Positions 23,201 to 36,114 of a stretch of 64,000 nucleotides of DNA are shown piece after piece. The notes beneath the pieces are model-generated. The model was not told the origin of the DNA. It saw nothing but the letters and a program-made list of their open reading frames with translations, and made no database searches. The DNA comes from Sarcocystis neurona (lineage: Eukaryota > Apicomplexa > Conoidasida > Eucoccidiorida > Sarcocystidae), in the NCBI GenBank assembly GCA_000727475.1, contig KL647290.1, positions 3,201,532 to 3,265,531 of the forward strand, read 5' to 3'. Made by a program: the position numbers and the translations under genes. How positions within the stretch are numbered: the stretch's first letter is position 1; each line of letters starts with the position of its first letter.

Positions 23201-26200
23201 CTTCTCGGGAAGAGTTTCGATGGCCTCTTCGTAAATTTTCCGCGTTCGTGCGATGCCGAAGAGCTCCGTCGTCTGCAGGTGAGGAACAAACGAGCACGCA
23301 CACACATATTCTATGCAGATTCCTGACACGCTCTCTCCTGCCTACACCCTACGCAGGTGTGTACAAACTGTTGTCGCCTGCGGAACAGCTACGCGGAACT
23401 GGTTTTGGAAACGGTACAAAAAAGCAGGCAACGTTCGTGTGGACGACCACTGCCGCGTATATCCTGTCCGTGACGGTCTCGCACCGTTGCACACAAACAT
23501 CCGCTCCGAGCATGTTTGCACATACGACTATACCAACATACACACACGTGCAAAACCACGACTTCTGTATTTCTATCGACAAGTGCAGAGCTAGACAAAC
23601 CCCATACACATATATGCGTACGTGTAATATCTATTTGGACCCTTGTAGGCATGTACATGCATATATACCTGTAGCCGTCTGCAACTGTAGCGTACGTGTG
23701 TACACACGTACGCACCTGCCTAACACTTGCATATCTACGTACATATATTTACATGCATATATATATATATATATATGTGAGCCTCCAGCTCTAATGCCCC
23801 AAGTCCTGCGTCTTCTTGTATCTCTTCGAATGCACACTGGTATGCGTACGTGTCGGCATACTCGTGTTCTGGTTATACGCACGCAGAACGGCTGCTTCGT
23901 TCGTTCACTTGTGCAGCTGGCCGGGAGCGCGACTCTACGAGTGCGCGTGTTGGACAACCCGCCGGAGTCCTGTCGCTGCCTGGTACCAAACTCCCCGGCA
24001 CACAGCCTACGGGAGGCAACTCTGCCGCTAGACATATCCTACAAATATATACACATATATACACACATATATCTGTGTACACAGAAATCTGTGCACCCTA
24101 CACCGATGCATACGCGTATGTGTGACCGTGTGGACTTCCTACCCAGCAAGGCTTCCGACAGATAATATCCCTCTTCCCTCACCCAGTTTTTTACAGGAGT
24201 AGATGGCACTAGTACGAGGACGACGACACAGACAGATCCTCGTACGCGTATGCTGTGTAGAGGCACCGCACGGCGCGCAAGTCACCTCTCCACGTGCTGC
24301 TCTCACACGCTCGCCATGCGCGTCTCTTCCACCACGTCTTGTTCACTGTTTTCGTAATGCACTGCCTTGATTTCACTGTGCTCAACGTAGTAGCACTCAC
24401 ACACATAAGACACACGCGTTAACGTGTCCGCCCAGAGCAGTGAGAGCAGCTGCCGTGTCGTCTACCCGCGCGCCGGCGTACCCTGGCAATGTAGATGTAA
24501 TACATATCCTTCTTCTCTTCGTCGAGGACGGCCTTCGTCGCGGCGTGGTAGATGGAGAGAGCATGCTTTGCAAGGCCAAATTCCTCCTCTAGCTTCGCAT
24601 ACAAGAGAAACAGACGTCGAGCAAAGCGCGGAGGCACGTCAGCTGTCGCCTGCTGGAAGAGCTCCCGCGCCCGCTCCAGCTGCTGTCCTCCGTAGCGAGA
24701 AACGAACTTGGTTAGATACATGAGCCACAAGTCGTTCAGGTGGGGCCAGCGAAAGGCGGCGATGCCTCGTTCGTAGACTTTGAACGACTCCTCGAAAAAA
24801 CGATGCTCCTACGCACAAGCACCCAAGAAGCGGGCCTACGACGGATACAGCTGCGCAGTGCCACACGCGTAATCCCCTATCTCTCTCTTTGCAGATATGT
24901 ACACACGGACAAATATGCGCATGGGATGTGTTCCTCTCTCTGTCTTTCTCTTTGCAGATACGCACATACGTGTACGTATCCGCACGAGATGTCTTCGTCT
25001 CTGTCTCTTTTCCGCTCTCCCTCTCAACACAAGCATGTACAGAGAGATAATTACGCGCACTCCTCGACGCGGCAACGGTCCACGGGGAGCGAATTGAGAC
25101 GAAACACGCTGAGCAGTGGAAGTCCCACGGCCGCACAATACGGAATCGTTTGTCGTGCACACCGCAAAAAATGTACATGCGTATGCATTCGCAGTCAAGC
25201 AGTGCTCGAGCTTGTCATCCACTGAGAGGTAGGTCTACCAAGGGGAAAACAGACACGTGGAGAATCAAAGCGGAGACGAAATACAGCGATACACACGCGC
25301 ATGCGCAAGCGAGTGCATATCGTTCCTCCTGGCCTCCGTGCACATCTGCGCACACAGATGGTTTCGCTCGAATTGTATCCACATATGCATTTACGCAGAA
25401 ACCTACATGTACGCTGACAGGCAGACGGCATGTGTCTATTACATCCACATGCTTAGTTACAGAACTGTCCCACGCATACGGAGACAACTAGACAACTACC
25501 TACGTGTTTGTACGCAGCGCTTTTGAAAAGAACTTTCTTGATAAGTACCTGCAAGTGTGCAACTGCGTAGCTCCGGGCGACAAGCATTCAACACAAATGT
25601 CGTTGTACGGCGAGAAGTGCCTGGCGGCGGGACCGCAGCATGCACACACCCTGCCAAGCTTGGCTGCAAGCAGCTCCTACAACACTTTCATGCGCAGCCC
25701 CTGCGTTTGAATCAATGCGCCGTCTTACACACGTAAAAAGGCCGGCGACTCTCGCAGGCGCTACGCAGGCGAGTCACCGAAAAAGCGTGCGGTGTCCACC
25801 GACCCGCTGCTTCTTCGTGGTGCACACCGGCCTGCTACAAATGCGCGGTCATCCTCACACACATGCAGCACATAGACGGTCGTAGACAGCTGTATACTAT
25901 GCGCAGTGTGTGCACGCATACACCCATATACCCGCACGCATATGCTGCTTTCGACTTCCAGGTTCGTTTAACCTGGCAAGAGTAGGTTTAGCGAAAAGTC
26001 GGCGCATCTGCATGGAGAGCACCCCCCCTCGCTGGGCCGACGCCACACACAGAGGAAAATCATGTGCGCGCCGTACTGGCTGTCAACTACACGCAGCAGC
26101 GCTTCAACTGCCGCCCTACGCCTACGACTGCGTTCTCCAAGTGAGCTACCAGCAGCCCCTCCTCGTAGGAGTCAGCAGCTCTTGTACAGACACACCCACG

Positions 26201-29200
26201 TACGCACACTTCTATAGACGCAGAGAAACGGCTGTCTGTGTGCGCCAGAAAGACGCATATCTGCTGCGGACCTCCAAAAGATGGGCGTAGTTGATAACGA
26301 GCTGCGGGGTGATGGTCTTCAGCTGGAACATCTTGTTGTAGCAGGCCCGCACGGTCTCCAGGGACCCGAACATCTCCTCCTGAGCCACAAATCAGCAGCA
26401 CGTTCGGTAAATTCCACCCGTATGTGTGCATGTAGTTCTGCAGAAGCGTGCCTATGAGGGAAGCTACAATGTATGACTACTTGTGTATACCGCCAGTTTG
26501 TGTACCAGAGCTGTCCGACAAGTAGACCGATACGGATACACTTCTTGAGGTTGACACACACACACACACACACGCACAGCGAGACGAGTGAGCAAGAGTT
26601 TAAGGTGCCGGCGAAGGCAGTTAAATATTCACATACATACAACACACGTCCGGAGGGCGTGCACTTAGATCTGCCTACAAGCATGACGTGCATCCATATA
26701 TATATATATATATGAGTACGTGTGTGCATGTGTATACACTAGAACACTCGGTTAAGTGTAATGCTCAGTGGCTGGCAGACAACTTCACGATGCGACCACA
26801 GACAGACTACGCTGTAGAGGCACAGATGCGTAGATACACCTGCGGACATCCACGAGGATGGACGTCGGTTTGTATTTTCGAGTTTACGCGTAGAATCGTC
26901 CAGAGGTGGGCTCAGCTTCGTAGGTGTAGTCACACAGGACAAACATATTTCCGCAAGAGAACACGAGCTGCGGAGCGTCGACGAAGTGGAGCTAACGGTG
27001 GCACGTGAGCGCGGCGGTGTCCCCCTTCCTATCCGGCAGTACGCGTGTCCTGCAGCGAAACGCACAGGAAGCTGCTGAAACCCGCAAAAGCCACACCTAC
27101 GGCTCTTGTGCTTCACGGTGTCACTGCTGCGGCTAACACCGCTGCCGTTGTATTTGCTGTCAGCGTGTTTCTGTAGGGGCTAAATGAGGAGAGCAGCGGC
27201 GCCCGTGACGCTGTGTGTGCGCGCGTAGACGCAGGTAAATATCGTGTCGCACGCCAACAACACGTGGTTGCATGCGCGTGCAAAGCAGAAAAAGAAATGT
27301 GTTTCCTCCGTAGTTCACACGCAGCTTCGGGACACAGAGGCGCAGGCACACAGAGGAGCCTCCCAGACTTTCGGCGTCTGATCACGGCTGGGGGGTGGAC
27401 TCGCAGCTGTTCCGCCCACGGGAGCTCTGCAGCCCGCAGACGGAACGGACGCCAGCACGGTCGCAACGCACGGCTGGTGACACAGGCAGGTGGTCGCCTG
27501 CAGATAGACGACGTCGCGCGAGCCTGGACCTGGTGGTCCTGAAGCTACTAACTACATCTGGATCAAAACCACACGTTTCGTTGGGGGAGACGGAGATGAT
27601 TACACGAGGGTGTGCGCGGTAGAGAGTGCAACGCGCATGCAGGGCGCGCGGGTAGTTGTTCCACGTTTTCACCAAACATAACAGCTACGACAGGTGTCCC
27701 GGTGTGCGCACGTCGGTATAGAGAAACAGGAGCCACCAACCCGCAGCAGGGCCACCAACCAGCAGCAGCGCCACCGACCCGCAGCAGCGCCCGAATGCAG
27801 ACGGGCGCTTCACGCCTCCACAGAAAAAGACATGCAGAGAAACACGCCAATAAAGTGCATTGGCTTTTTTATCGCTCGCTGTGCAGATAGATCGACTTCT
27901 GTGCAAACAGCGAGCAACTGAACGGCTAGCGCCGGTAGCTATGCGGAATCCTCGAAAACATACAAAGGTCTCAAACACTTTTCTGTGCGTCGTACTCACG
28001 GAGAGACAGAAGTCAAAACCAGGGAGACAGAACTCACGGATGGAAAAACACTCTGCACATACACGTACGTGAGGACGAATGAGTAAAATTACGCTGACAT
28101 GTCGCCGGACTACAGTTGGACACGTGGCACGCAGAGTGGTGTTTTTGAGGCGAAATACCGCTCTTTTCAAAGCGCATAGCGACCTCTTAACCTCGTCCCT
28201 CACGTACATCCAAATATGCGTGCAGGAGGAGGCAGGAGGAAAGAGAGGGGGTGCAGATGAAGGCCCAAAGTGCAGACACCCCGGCGTCATGCCGCGGCTT
28301 GGGTCGACGTGCTCGCCTACACAGAGCAGTCAGCAGCTTACCACGTCAGCAGCCAGACTCCAGAGCTTGACACTGCGGTAAAGCTTGCTTTGAACCGGCG
28401 CCGCCGCACCAGAGGAGACGGCTTGCCCGGAGGGCCCCCGCAGGTTGATCGCTCTGCGCACGAGCTGCAACGCTTCGTTGCCGCGGTTGTGCCGCAGCAG
28501 CATCTCCACGTACTCGCACCACACAGTGGCTAGCTCGTCGACACTGCGAAACTGCACCTGGATGGCCTTCTCGTACAACGTGCAGGCGTTCGGCAAATCC
28601 CCGTGCTGCTCGTAGAAGCGCCCGAAGGCAAGCCACAACACGCTCAGTCGCCCCACGGCCAGCTGCGGATCCACTGACGCCACTGCCTCGCTGAATGTTT
28701 CCACCACCTGCACACGCGCCGCCCACGCAGAGCCGCGGCAACAGGACAACGCGCACGCGTGTCCGGAGACGTGCACCCACATGTAGATGCATGCTTCTGG
28801 TTACGTGTGCATCTGTCCACGAAATTTCTACACATACTTGCACACCAGTTCCTCTATATACCTATATATATCCGCTGGAACGTTTGTCACGTGTACACAG
28901 AGCGGCACGCATGCAGGCACAGGGAGCGGCATCTCCGGAGGTGCACGCGCCGCGCGCAGAGGAGACACACGTGGACGCACACGTCTTTCCACGTAGTACT
29001 TCGTAGACACGTCCGTCTGACACCTGACCAGATAGGGAGGACTGACATCTTAGTTATTTCCCCCCAAGTCCGCTTCACAACCACGCGCTGACCCTGAAAA
29101 GTCAGCACTGTTTAGCTCTTGTATCCGTCGTGGCGCTTCCCTCTCTAGTTCCCGCGCACACGCATATCAAGCCATACGATCAACAGACGTATACACAAAC

Positions 29201-32200
29201 GTATTCATTCACAAATCAGGTACGTATGCATGCACTACCGAGCAAGACGAAGGCGCACCGACGGATACGTGCACCGAGATACAGAGAGGCAAAGACGCTC
29301 CAGAGACAGCGAGGCAAACACATACAAATGCCTGTGTCCACGACGTGTTTGCATTCGCACACGCATGCACGCGTAGGGGCGCTGCGTCACTCTTGCCTTT
29401 GGAAGGTCGTGTCCGAAGAGCTCTGCCCGCGTCAGCCACTCGTGGACGTTGTGCGGGTTTTGTCGGAGCTTGCAGCTGGAGACGAGGAGCGGTCTTCTTT
29501 CCGTGAGGTATTCCAGTCTGGTCATCAAGTAGTCGATTTCTTGCTCTGCTTCTTCTTCTTCCTCTCCATCAGATTGTTCTCGCTCTTGTTCTCTGTATTC
29601 CCTCTCGTGTCCCCTCCCGAGGGCCGTACTAGCTGCTGCTACGCGTCTTTCAGCAGCAGAAGCGCGCCCATTTCGACCAGCAGCAGCGGCAGTAGCAGCT
29701 GCTGCGTGCGCGGTTTGGCGAGCGCTGCTGTTCTTCTTAGATTTGTCCCTGGCGGCGCGCAGGGCTGCGCTGTTCCGGCGCTGCTGCTGCTGCTCAATCT
29801 TCGCAGCCAGAAGGCCCTCTTCAAAGTTCAGGTAGGCGTCGTAGACAAGCGCAAGGTCTTGCACTGTACGCACACTCTGCACCGCCTCTTCGAAAATGTC
29901 TCTCGCCTTTTCGATTTCCCCCAACCGCAAGAAGATGCTCGCAAGGGAGCACCACAGGCGGCCTACTTCGTCCGAGAAGCGCGCAATGCCCGACCGAAGC
30001 ACTTTCTCCGGATCGAGGCTGCGAATGCATGCCGGGTGCGCAGCAACTAAGTCACAAAGCTGCAGCCACAGCTGGTGCTTCGTCTTCCCTCCCCCTGCTG
30101 CTGCGGCCGCCAGGCTGCTTCGCGTCTCGTCTTCTACCAACTCCGCCAGCAGCTCAGCAGCGTGGTCGTACCGCCCCACATCCGGCTGCTGAAGGTAATC
30201 CACAAACGCCTCCGTCTCCTCGGGCAGTCGCATCACGCACCGACGATACAGACGTACTGTCGTTTCCACCGGGGCCTTCGCCTGCACGACGGAGACGCAA
30301 GGCCCACAGACGGCAAAACGCAGCTGTACACATACACATATATATGTAAGGACATCTAGGGGGGGGCACCCAGCAGGTGAAGAAATTTCACTCTACAAGA
30401 CTGCAACGCGGAGGGATGCACTCTCTCTATGCTTGTATGTGGCTGATCTGCGGCTCTTGTCACTCAGAGGTGGAGAGCGAGAGTCACAAGAAGGCGAGTC
30501 ATACGTGCAGAGAGCAAGACACAGTCCAGCGAAACAACCACCCTCCTAGCAGCGGAAATCAAACAGCGGGAACGCGGCGGCACGACCAAATGAGCAGCGC
30601 GGCCATCTGCAAAGAGAAACAGAAGGAGTGGAACACAGCAACAAGGAAAACTTTTCTAACGGCAACGGACGCAAAACGAAGTGTATGAAACCCAAGCCCT
30701 CCCTGACGTCCGTTCGCGAAACACAACCGCTACAGCCGTTTGGCGTCCGTAAACAAAGCAGCACGGCAGACGCAGCGTTTAAGCAAGGTTTCCTGCTGCG
30801 TCCCACCGAAAAGAGAGAGTGAAAGAGAATGAGGAAGAAACAACAGGAGACCGCGCATGGTCTCTCCGGCGACGTGTGCACAGGCAGGCGCACAGCAACT
30901 GCGGCGTGTGTACAGTCGTTGCGATACTGCGGTGTACAACGAGGTGGGGGGTTTGCACGTGCCGTGGAACCGGAGCAGCAGCGACGGAGACAAGAACGCC
31001 CACAGAGTTTTCACTTCTGGTCAGCAGCCAGCCGCCACGCCTCGAAAAACCAAACCGCGCGCCAATACATACAACAGCTTATACATACATATACATATAT
31101 ATATATATATATATGTACACATATATATTCATACACCTTACTATACATACGCATATATATATACATAGGTGCAGGTAAAGAACACAACACAGATTCCATC
31201 CATATCCCTATACCAAGATACACGTACACGTGTCGATTGTTCCATGCTCACACACGGTCGTATATGTGTACACGGAGAGAGAAAAGTGAAAGCACATGAG
31301 CATTTTGGCAGCTCTTTTTCACAAAGCAGCAGCAGAGGACACTTTCTAGAATGCGTTTTCAACTTACTCGAAAGAAGGGCATGCAGCAGCGCCAGAGAGC
31401 ATCGTGCTGCGTGATGGCAACGCTTTGCAGCGCGCGATCGAGGGCCCGGCGAGTGCGAGTGATGAGCTGCTGGTGTTGCAGAAAGCGAAGGTAGAAGATC
31501 CACACCTTGGGCATGTGCAGCAGCAGCACTAGCGCCCGTTCAAAGACTTTGTTTACTTCTTCGTACTGGCGCCGCTGCGCGCCGCTTCTCACTCCCTCGG
31601 GTGGTGCGTTGTGGGGGGGTGTCTGCTCTCCTGCTGGTGCGCCTGCTCCCACGTCCCCTCTTGCAGCAGCGGCACTCCCGGAAAGCGCCGCCGCAGCAGT
31701 GCGCACCGCGGCGGCAGCGACGGCTGCTCCCGCCGCCTGCGCGACGCGCTCCTGCAGGTATCGCCACCACAACTTGTAGCTGCCCGGCAGGCTGCTCAGT
31801 GCTCGCTCGTATATCAAGAAGCTGCAGCAGTCACACAACATACATGGACAGAGATTTGCGGGCGTCTTTCTTCGCGTGACCAAGAGCCAGAAACACGTGT
31901 ACGTCTTCATGAAGTGCACATCGGTGGACTCAAAAGAAATGAGCTCATGATCGCAAAGCACCGCCTGGGTGCCTCTCTTCTCCTACGAAAATCACCTCGC
32001 AGATCCACACACATACACATGTAGTCACGTATGTCCACACGTACTCCGTCACGCGCGCTGCACGCATGCAGTTGCGCACCTGAAACGCACAGGAGCACAT
32101 CGGCAAATCCACCCGGAGCCACGCACCTGCGTCGCCTGCGCATGCGTATGTACGCTTGTTGTGTGTCTACACGTGCCTAGAGATTATGACAGCGTGTCCC

Positions 32201-35200
32201 AGTCTTTGTCCAGACCGGGCGGAGCGCGAGTGAGCACTCTGGTTACCACCCAGGGTCTCGCACGCAGGTGCCTGAAGACGAGTGTCTCAGCACGTCGAAC
32301 AGACCTGACGTGCAGGGGCAGAGAGGAAAGAGCCGCGGAACTTCACGTCCCTCATACAAACTCGTACGTGGATCCTCGCAGGCGCCCTCACACGTGTTCA
32401 TGCAAACGTGTCGATAATCAATAGCGGAATCTCCCCCAAGTGCTGGGTGGGTGGGTGCGTGGGTCCCTCCCCTTGCCTGCAGGGTACAGAGACCCCACGG
32501 AAGAAGACCTGTGTGGCGGTGTCGTCAGCCCGGGTCGTCATCGCAGCCTTCGACTCTCGGGTCAACAGAGCCACCTCTTTTTCTCGCCGCTCTAAACAGC
32601 CACGCCCGCTCGGGGACCCTACCACAGCCGCTCACCCTGTCGTGCGTCCTTCCGCCGTGAAGCCCCTGCCTGCACTACTACTGCCGTTCGAACAAAAGGT
32701 GCAGCGCTGTGCGCGTGTGCAAATGCAGGCGCACTTACAAACACGGAGACAGAGCTCCTATACACATACGCGGGTATAGAGGCCGGTTGCTGAACGGACG
32801 GCGAATCCAGCACAAGACTCACTCGCACACGAATGCAGGCGCACCAACACGCGCTCACACACATAGCCTCAGGATACACATATGACGGTATATTACTCGT
32901 GCTGTTTACACGCACGTGCACACAATGCTGCCCTTCTGCAGACGCGTGCAAGTAGTTATCACCAGGGTGAGGTATCTGCTTACGAAGTCACGCAGTCACC
33001 CGCCCATACTGCTCTCTCTCTACACGCATACAAGTCTACACGTCGACACATACGTGCGACCGGCGCGTCGTCCGTAACTAGAAAGCGGCGCCTGCAAGTT
33101 GTCTTCTTTTTGAGAAAGTTACGTACGGCGTATTCTCGTCAGCGATCTGTGCCTGACCCCACGGCCCTTAAGGCGCTTCACGTACTCAAAGCGGTCGGCA
33201 CAGCCGCAACGCTGCTGCGCTGTCACCTAGGCATGTATATATATATATATGTATGCTTGAGTATTTGCAGTCTATTGACTGTTCGTTCGAACAACCGGTC
33301 TACACAATCCCCCGATATATATACATATATATATACATATATGCACCTCCTGATCGCCAGCCTATACATATATATATGTATGTACGTAAGGAATCGTTGA
33401 CTCCTGCCGCTGAAGGGGCGTGTACGCGATGTGATGCATCAGCGTGCAAGGTGTAAATGGACGGTAGAGCAGCAGCAGGACCAAAACGGCTGTGGAGGCA
33501 GCAGCGACGCCGCTGTGGCCCGGCATTTCGACGCACAGGCACCGCAGCTGTAGACGTCTTGTAACGCCTTTGCTTCTGCTACCTCCGACGGAGGGCACCA
33601 CCGCCTTCCTCCCGGTCGCCCGTCCATGTGACCTTTCGCGCGGTCGAGAGGAGGCATCGCCCCGTTCAACGGCTCACACCCACGCAGATATACATACACT
33701 TCCCTACGTGCAGCGTGGAACACGCTTCTTCCCAGGTGCAACCTCCCGTGCGTCACTCTGTTATAACACTTTCATTCTCCGTCTCTCCCTCCCGGAGTCC
33801 CGCCCTCTCACTGTCTGTCTCTCACCCTCTGTCTCTTCTTCCTGTCCGACCCTCTCTCCCCGGTTCTGTCTCCGTCTCGCTCTCTCTGTCTGCGCTGTCT
33901 CCCTCTCTGTGTCCGCCTCCCTGTTCCCCTCCCTCTTGTCCCCGCATATACGTACGGACGGATGACCCGTAGCAGTGGGACTGCAGAGACGAGGAGCGAC
34001 AACCGAGGAGCTACAACTGAGGAGGCACAATTGAGGAGCTGCAGTTGACGCTGTTCCTCGTGTCTACTCCTCGCCTCAGCAAATGGCACGTACACGCGTG
34101 TGTGTGTGACTACCAGCATAGCGCCGAATGAAGGCGCTTCACTACTACTACTGCCTCAGCATGGGGTGGCGTGTCGTCTTCAGTGAAATCCAAAGGCGCC
34201 TGCCTGCTACCGCTGCTCGTCGAGGCGCGTTTCTTGGGAGTTGCTCGAGCTGCTCACACAACAACAACAACCTTTCGTTCACCGCTTTCCCCATGAAACC
34301 AAGTGACACAAGCACGCGCGTCTACAATGCATGCACCCTTCTATAAATGTAAATGTATATATACACAAACACGTACACATACGCGTACACGTGCATGCGT
34401 ATATACATATAGACACACGTATGTATACGCACGTTTACATGCACGTACACGTATGGGTAGATATATGTATACGCGTGTATATACATGTGTATGAACGTAT
34501 ACATCTACGCAGATATACGTATCTTCACATGCAGACGTATACATATACATGTGGCAGAGGCGCGTGGCGCCCCGCGCTGCGAAAGCCGCAGCGACGTGGA
34601 GGAACGTCCGGCTGCCGAAGAGTGCAGATGCTTTGCACGTGCATGTGTATATATATATATATTCACATTTATAGAAGGACGCAACCCCCCCTATCCCACT
34701 GCATTCTCCGTAGGGTGCACCCTTCCTGCTGCTCCTGCGGCTCTCAGTGTTCCCTCTACTCTTCGTCTGCTTCAAGCCTGACGCTGCCTTTTCCCACTGT
34801 TGCTTCCCCCCTGCCTCCTCTGCCTGCGCTGTTGCTTTCGTTGCGGCTTCTGCTACACGAGCTGTGCCTGTCTCTTTGGCTGCCTCTTGCCGCTACTACC
34901 GCCGCGTGGACTTCACCTGATGCTCCAGCACTGCTGCTGCCAAAAATCTCAGGCCCCTGCTGCCAATTCTGTTGTTGCAGCCACCGTCTCTGTTGCTGCA
35001 GCCACTATCGCAACAGCTGCTGTCTCAGCTGTTGCAGCTACTGTCTCTGCTCCTGCAGCAACTGTCACAGCTACTGTGTCTGTTGTTGAAGCGGCTGATT
35101 CTGCTGTTGTAGCTGACGCCTCTGCTACTGCCTCTGCTGCTGTTGAGCAGCTACCCTTGTCTTCTGGCGCAGCCAGCAGCACGCATCTGCACCTAAACAC

Positions 35201-36114
35201 ACCTAGACGGACATATCTTACCGCTCAGCAGGAAAATCTTCTTTCTTTGAGTCAAGGTACCGGCACCAAATTTTCACTTGGAAGGGATCCCGCTGCAGCT
35301 CCTGCTCGTACATAACGTCGGTGTCTCGAGACAACAACAGCGTTTGCCGCTGCTCGCCTGCAATGCCCTTGTGTCGGCTTTGCCAGCTGCTGCCCTCTTC
35401 TTCCTCTTCTTCGTCTTCGCTGGAGGAAGCAACCGCAGCAGAAGCCTCAAACTTTCCCCTCCTTGACTCGTCCTCGCCGCTATCCTGCTGGTCCGTAGTG
35501 TCACACGAAAACACTGCTGTCGCATGTACTGCGTCACACACAAACATCTGCCGCCGGCGAGACAGAGAAGCACACGGCAGGCACGTGTCTCTTCCTTCAG
35601 CTGCTGCTGCTGCCGGAACTTCTCGTGCTGCTGCTAAATCTGTTCCTGCTCGTCGAGCGGTGGCCACTGCTGTTGCGTATCCTCCTGCTGTTGCTCGAGC
35701 TGTTGCGGCTGTCTCTGCTGTTGCTGCTGCTGCTGTTGCTGCAGATGCCGTGCCTGTCACTGGAGCTGCACGTGGGTCTGCTGAAGCTGCCGTTGCTGGT
35801 GCTACGCTTGCAGTTGCTAACGCTACTACTGTCGAAGACCGTCCAACAACTGCAACAGCAGCTGTTGGACGTAGCAGCTGTCTCGCAGCTGCTGTCCTTG
35901 CGCCCGCACATTCACGCTCAAGAACTGTTGCTGTTAGTGGAGGTTCTGCTGCCGTTGCTGACGCTGTCGCCTCTGCGGCTTCTGCTGCTGTGGCCTCTTC
36001 TGTTGTTGACGCCGCTGGCGGCGCGGCCGCATGACCTCGTCTCCGCGGCGTGCCTCCAGCAGCAGGGCCCCCCAGTGGTCCGGCGGCCCCAGTCACCGCA
36101 GTCGCTACCGTCAT
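20216..36114 (-). CDS. SYF1: Pre-mRNA-splicing factor SYF1 / XAB2 (HAT-repeat protein, at least 9 exons)
   Basis: A HAT-repeat scaffold of the Prp19/NineTeen complex, acting in the nucleus at spliceosome activation. Exons: 36114-35222, 31821-31368, 30281-29391, 28707-28342, 26379-26272, 24808-24482, 23272-23198, 21859-21734, 20674-20324 or on to a stop at 20216. Every join fits: phase 2 for the first, phase 0 for all others. The product follows human XAB2 nearly end to end: [89 protein letters not shown] and [20 protein letters not shown]. It is about 1200 residues against about 855 in human. The extra length is an Ala-rich N terminus of about 240 residues, then an acidic stretch, in exon 1, and an acidic insert in exon 3. 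The true start is uncertain. A strong GTGAGT at 20323 suggests one more 3' exon. Introns reach several kb. Confidence 0.93.
20936..20955. repeat. (TA)n microsatellite
   Basis: A TA run of about 20 bases in a SYF1 intron. Confidence 0.9.
20961..20996. repeat. 10-bp inverted repeat
   Basis: TTCGAGTGAT (20961-20970) is exactly inverted (ATCACTCGAA) at 20987-20996, with a 16-base loop. It is directly beside the (TA)n run in a SYF1 intron. Confidence 0.9.
21890..23100. repeat. CAG/CTG-rich low-complexity block in a SYF1 intron
   Basis: CAG, GCA and AGC triplets dominate the plus strand, which is antisense to SYF1. Short Gln/Ser/Arg-rich plus frames and Cys/Leu-rich minus frames come from the repeat. 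The block fills the intron between the exons at 23198-23272 and 21734-21859. Confidence 0.7.
23758..23776. repeat. (TA)n microsatellite
   Basis: A TA run of about 19 bases in a SYF1 intron. Confidence 0.9.
26554..26573. repeat. (AC)n microsatellite
   Basis: About ten AC units in a SYF1 intron. Confidence 0.9.
26697..26713. repeat. (TA)n microsatellite
   Basis: A TA run of about 17 bases in a SYF1 intron. Confidence 0.85.
31095..31114. repeat. (TA)n microsatellite
   Basis: A TA run of about 20 bases amid ACATATAC repeats, in the intron upstream of the SYF1 exon at 30281. Confidence 0.85.
33772..33943. repeat. Polypyrimidine/polypurine tract of about 170 bp
   Basis: Nearly all C and T on plus (CTCTCC, TGTCTC, CCCTCT units), hence a GA-rich purine tract on the SYF1 sense strand. 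It lies in the 3.4-kb first intron of SYF1. It is an imperfect tract with occasional G, not a simple dinucleotide repeat. Confidence 0.85.
34330..34560. repeat. TACGTATAC-type microsatellite
   Basis: Dense imperfect ACGTATA / ATACACGTA repeats in the first SYF1 intron. They keep several frames open on both strands without meaning. Confidence 0.7.
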
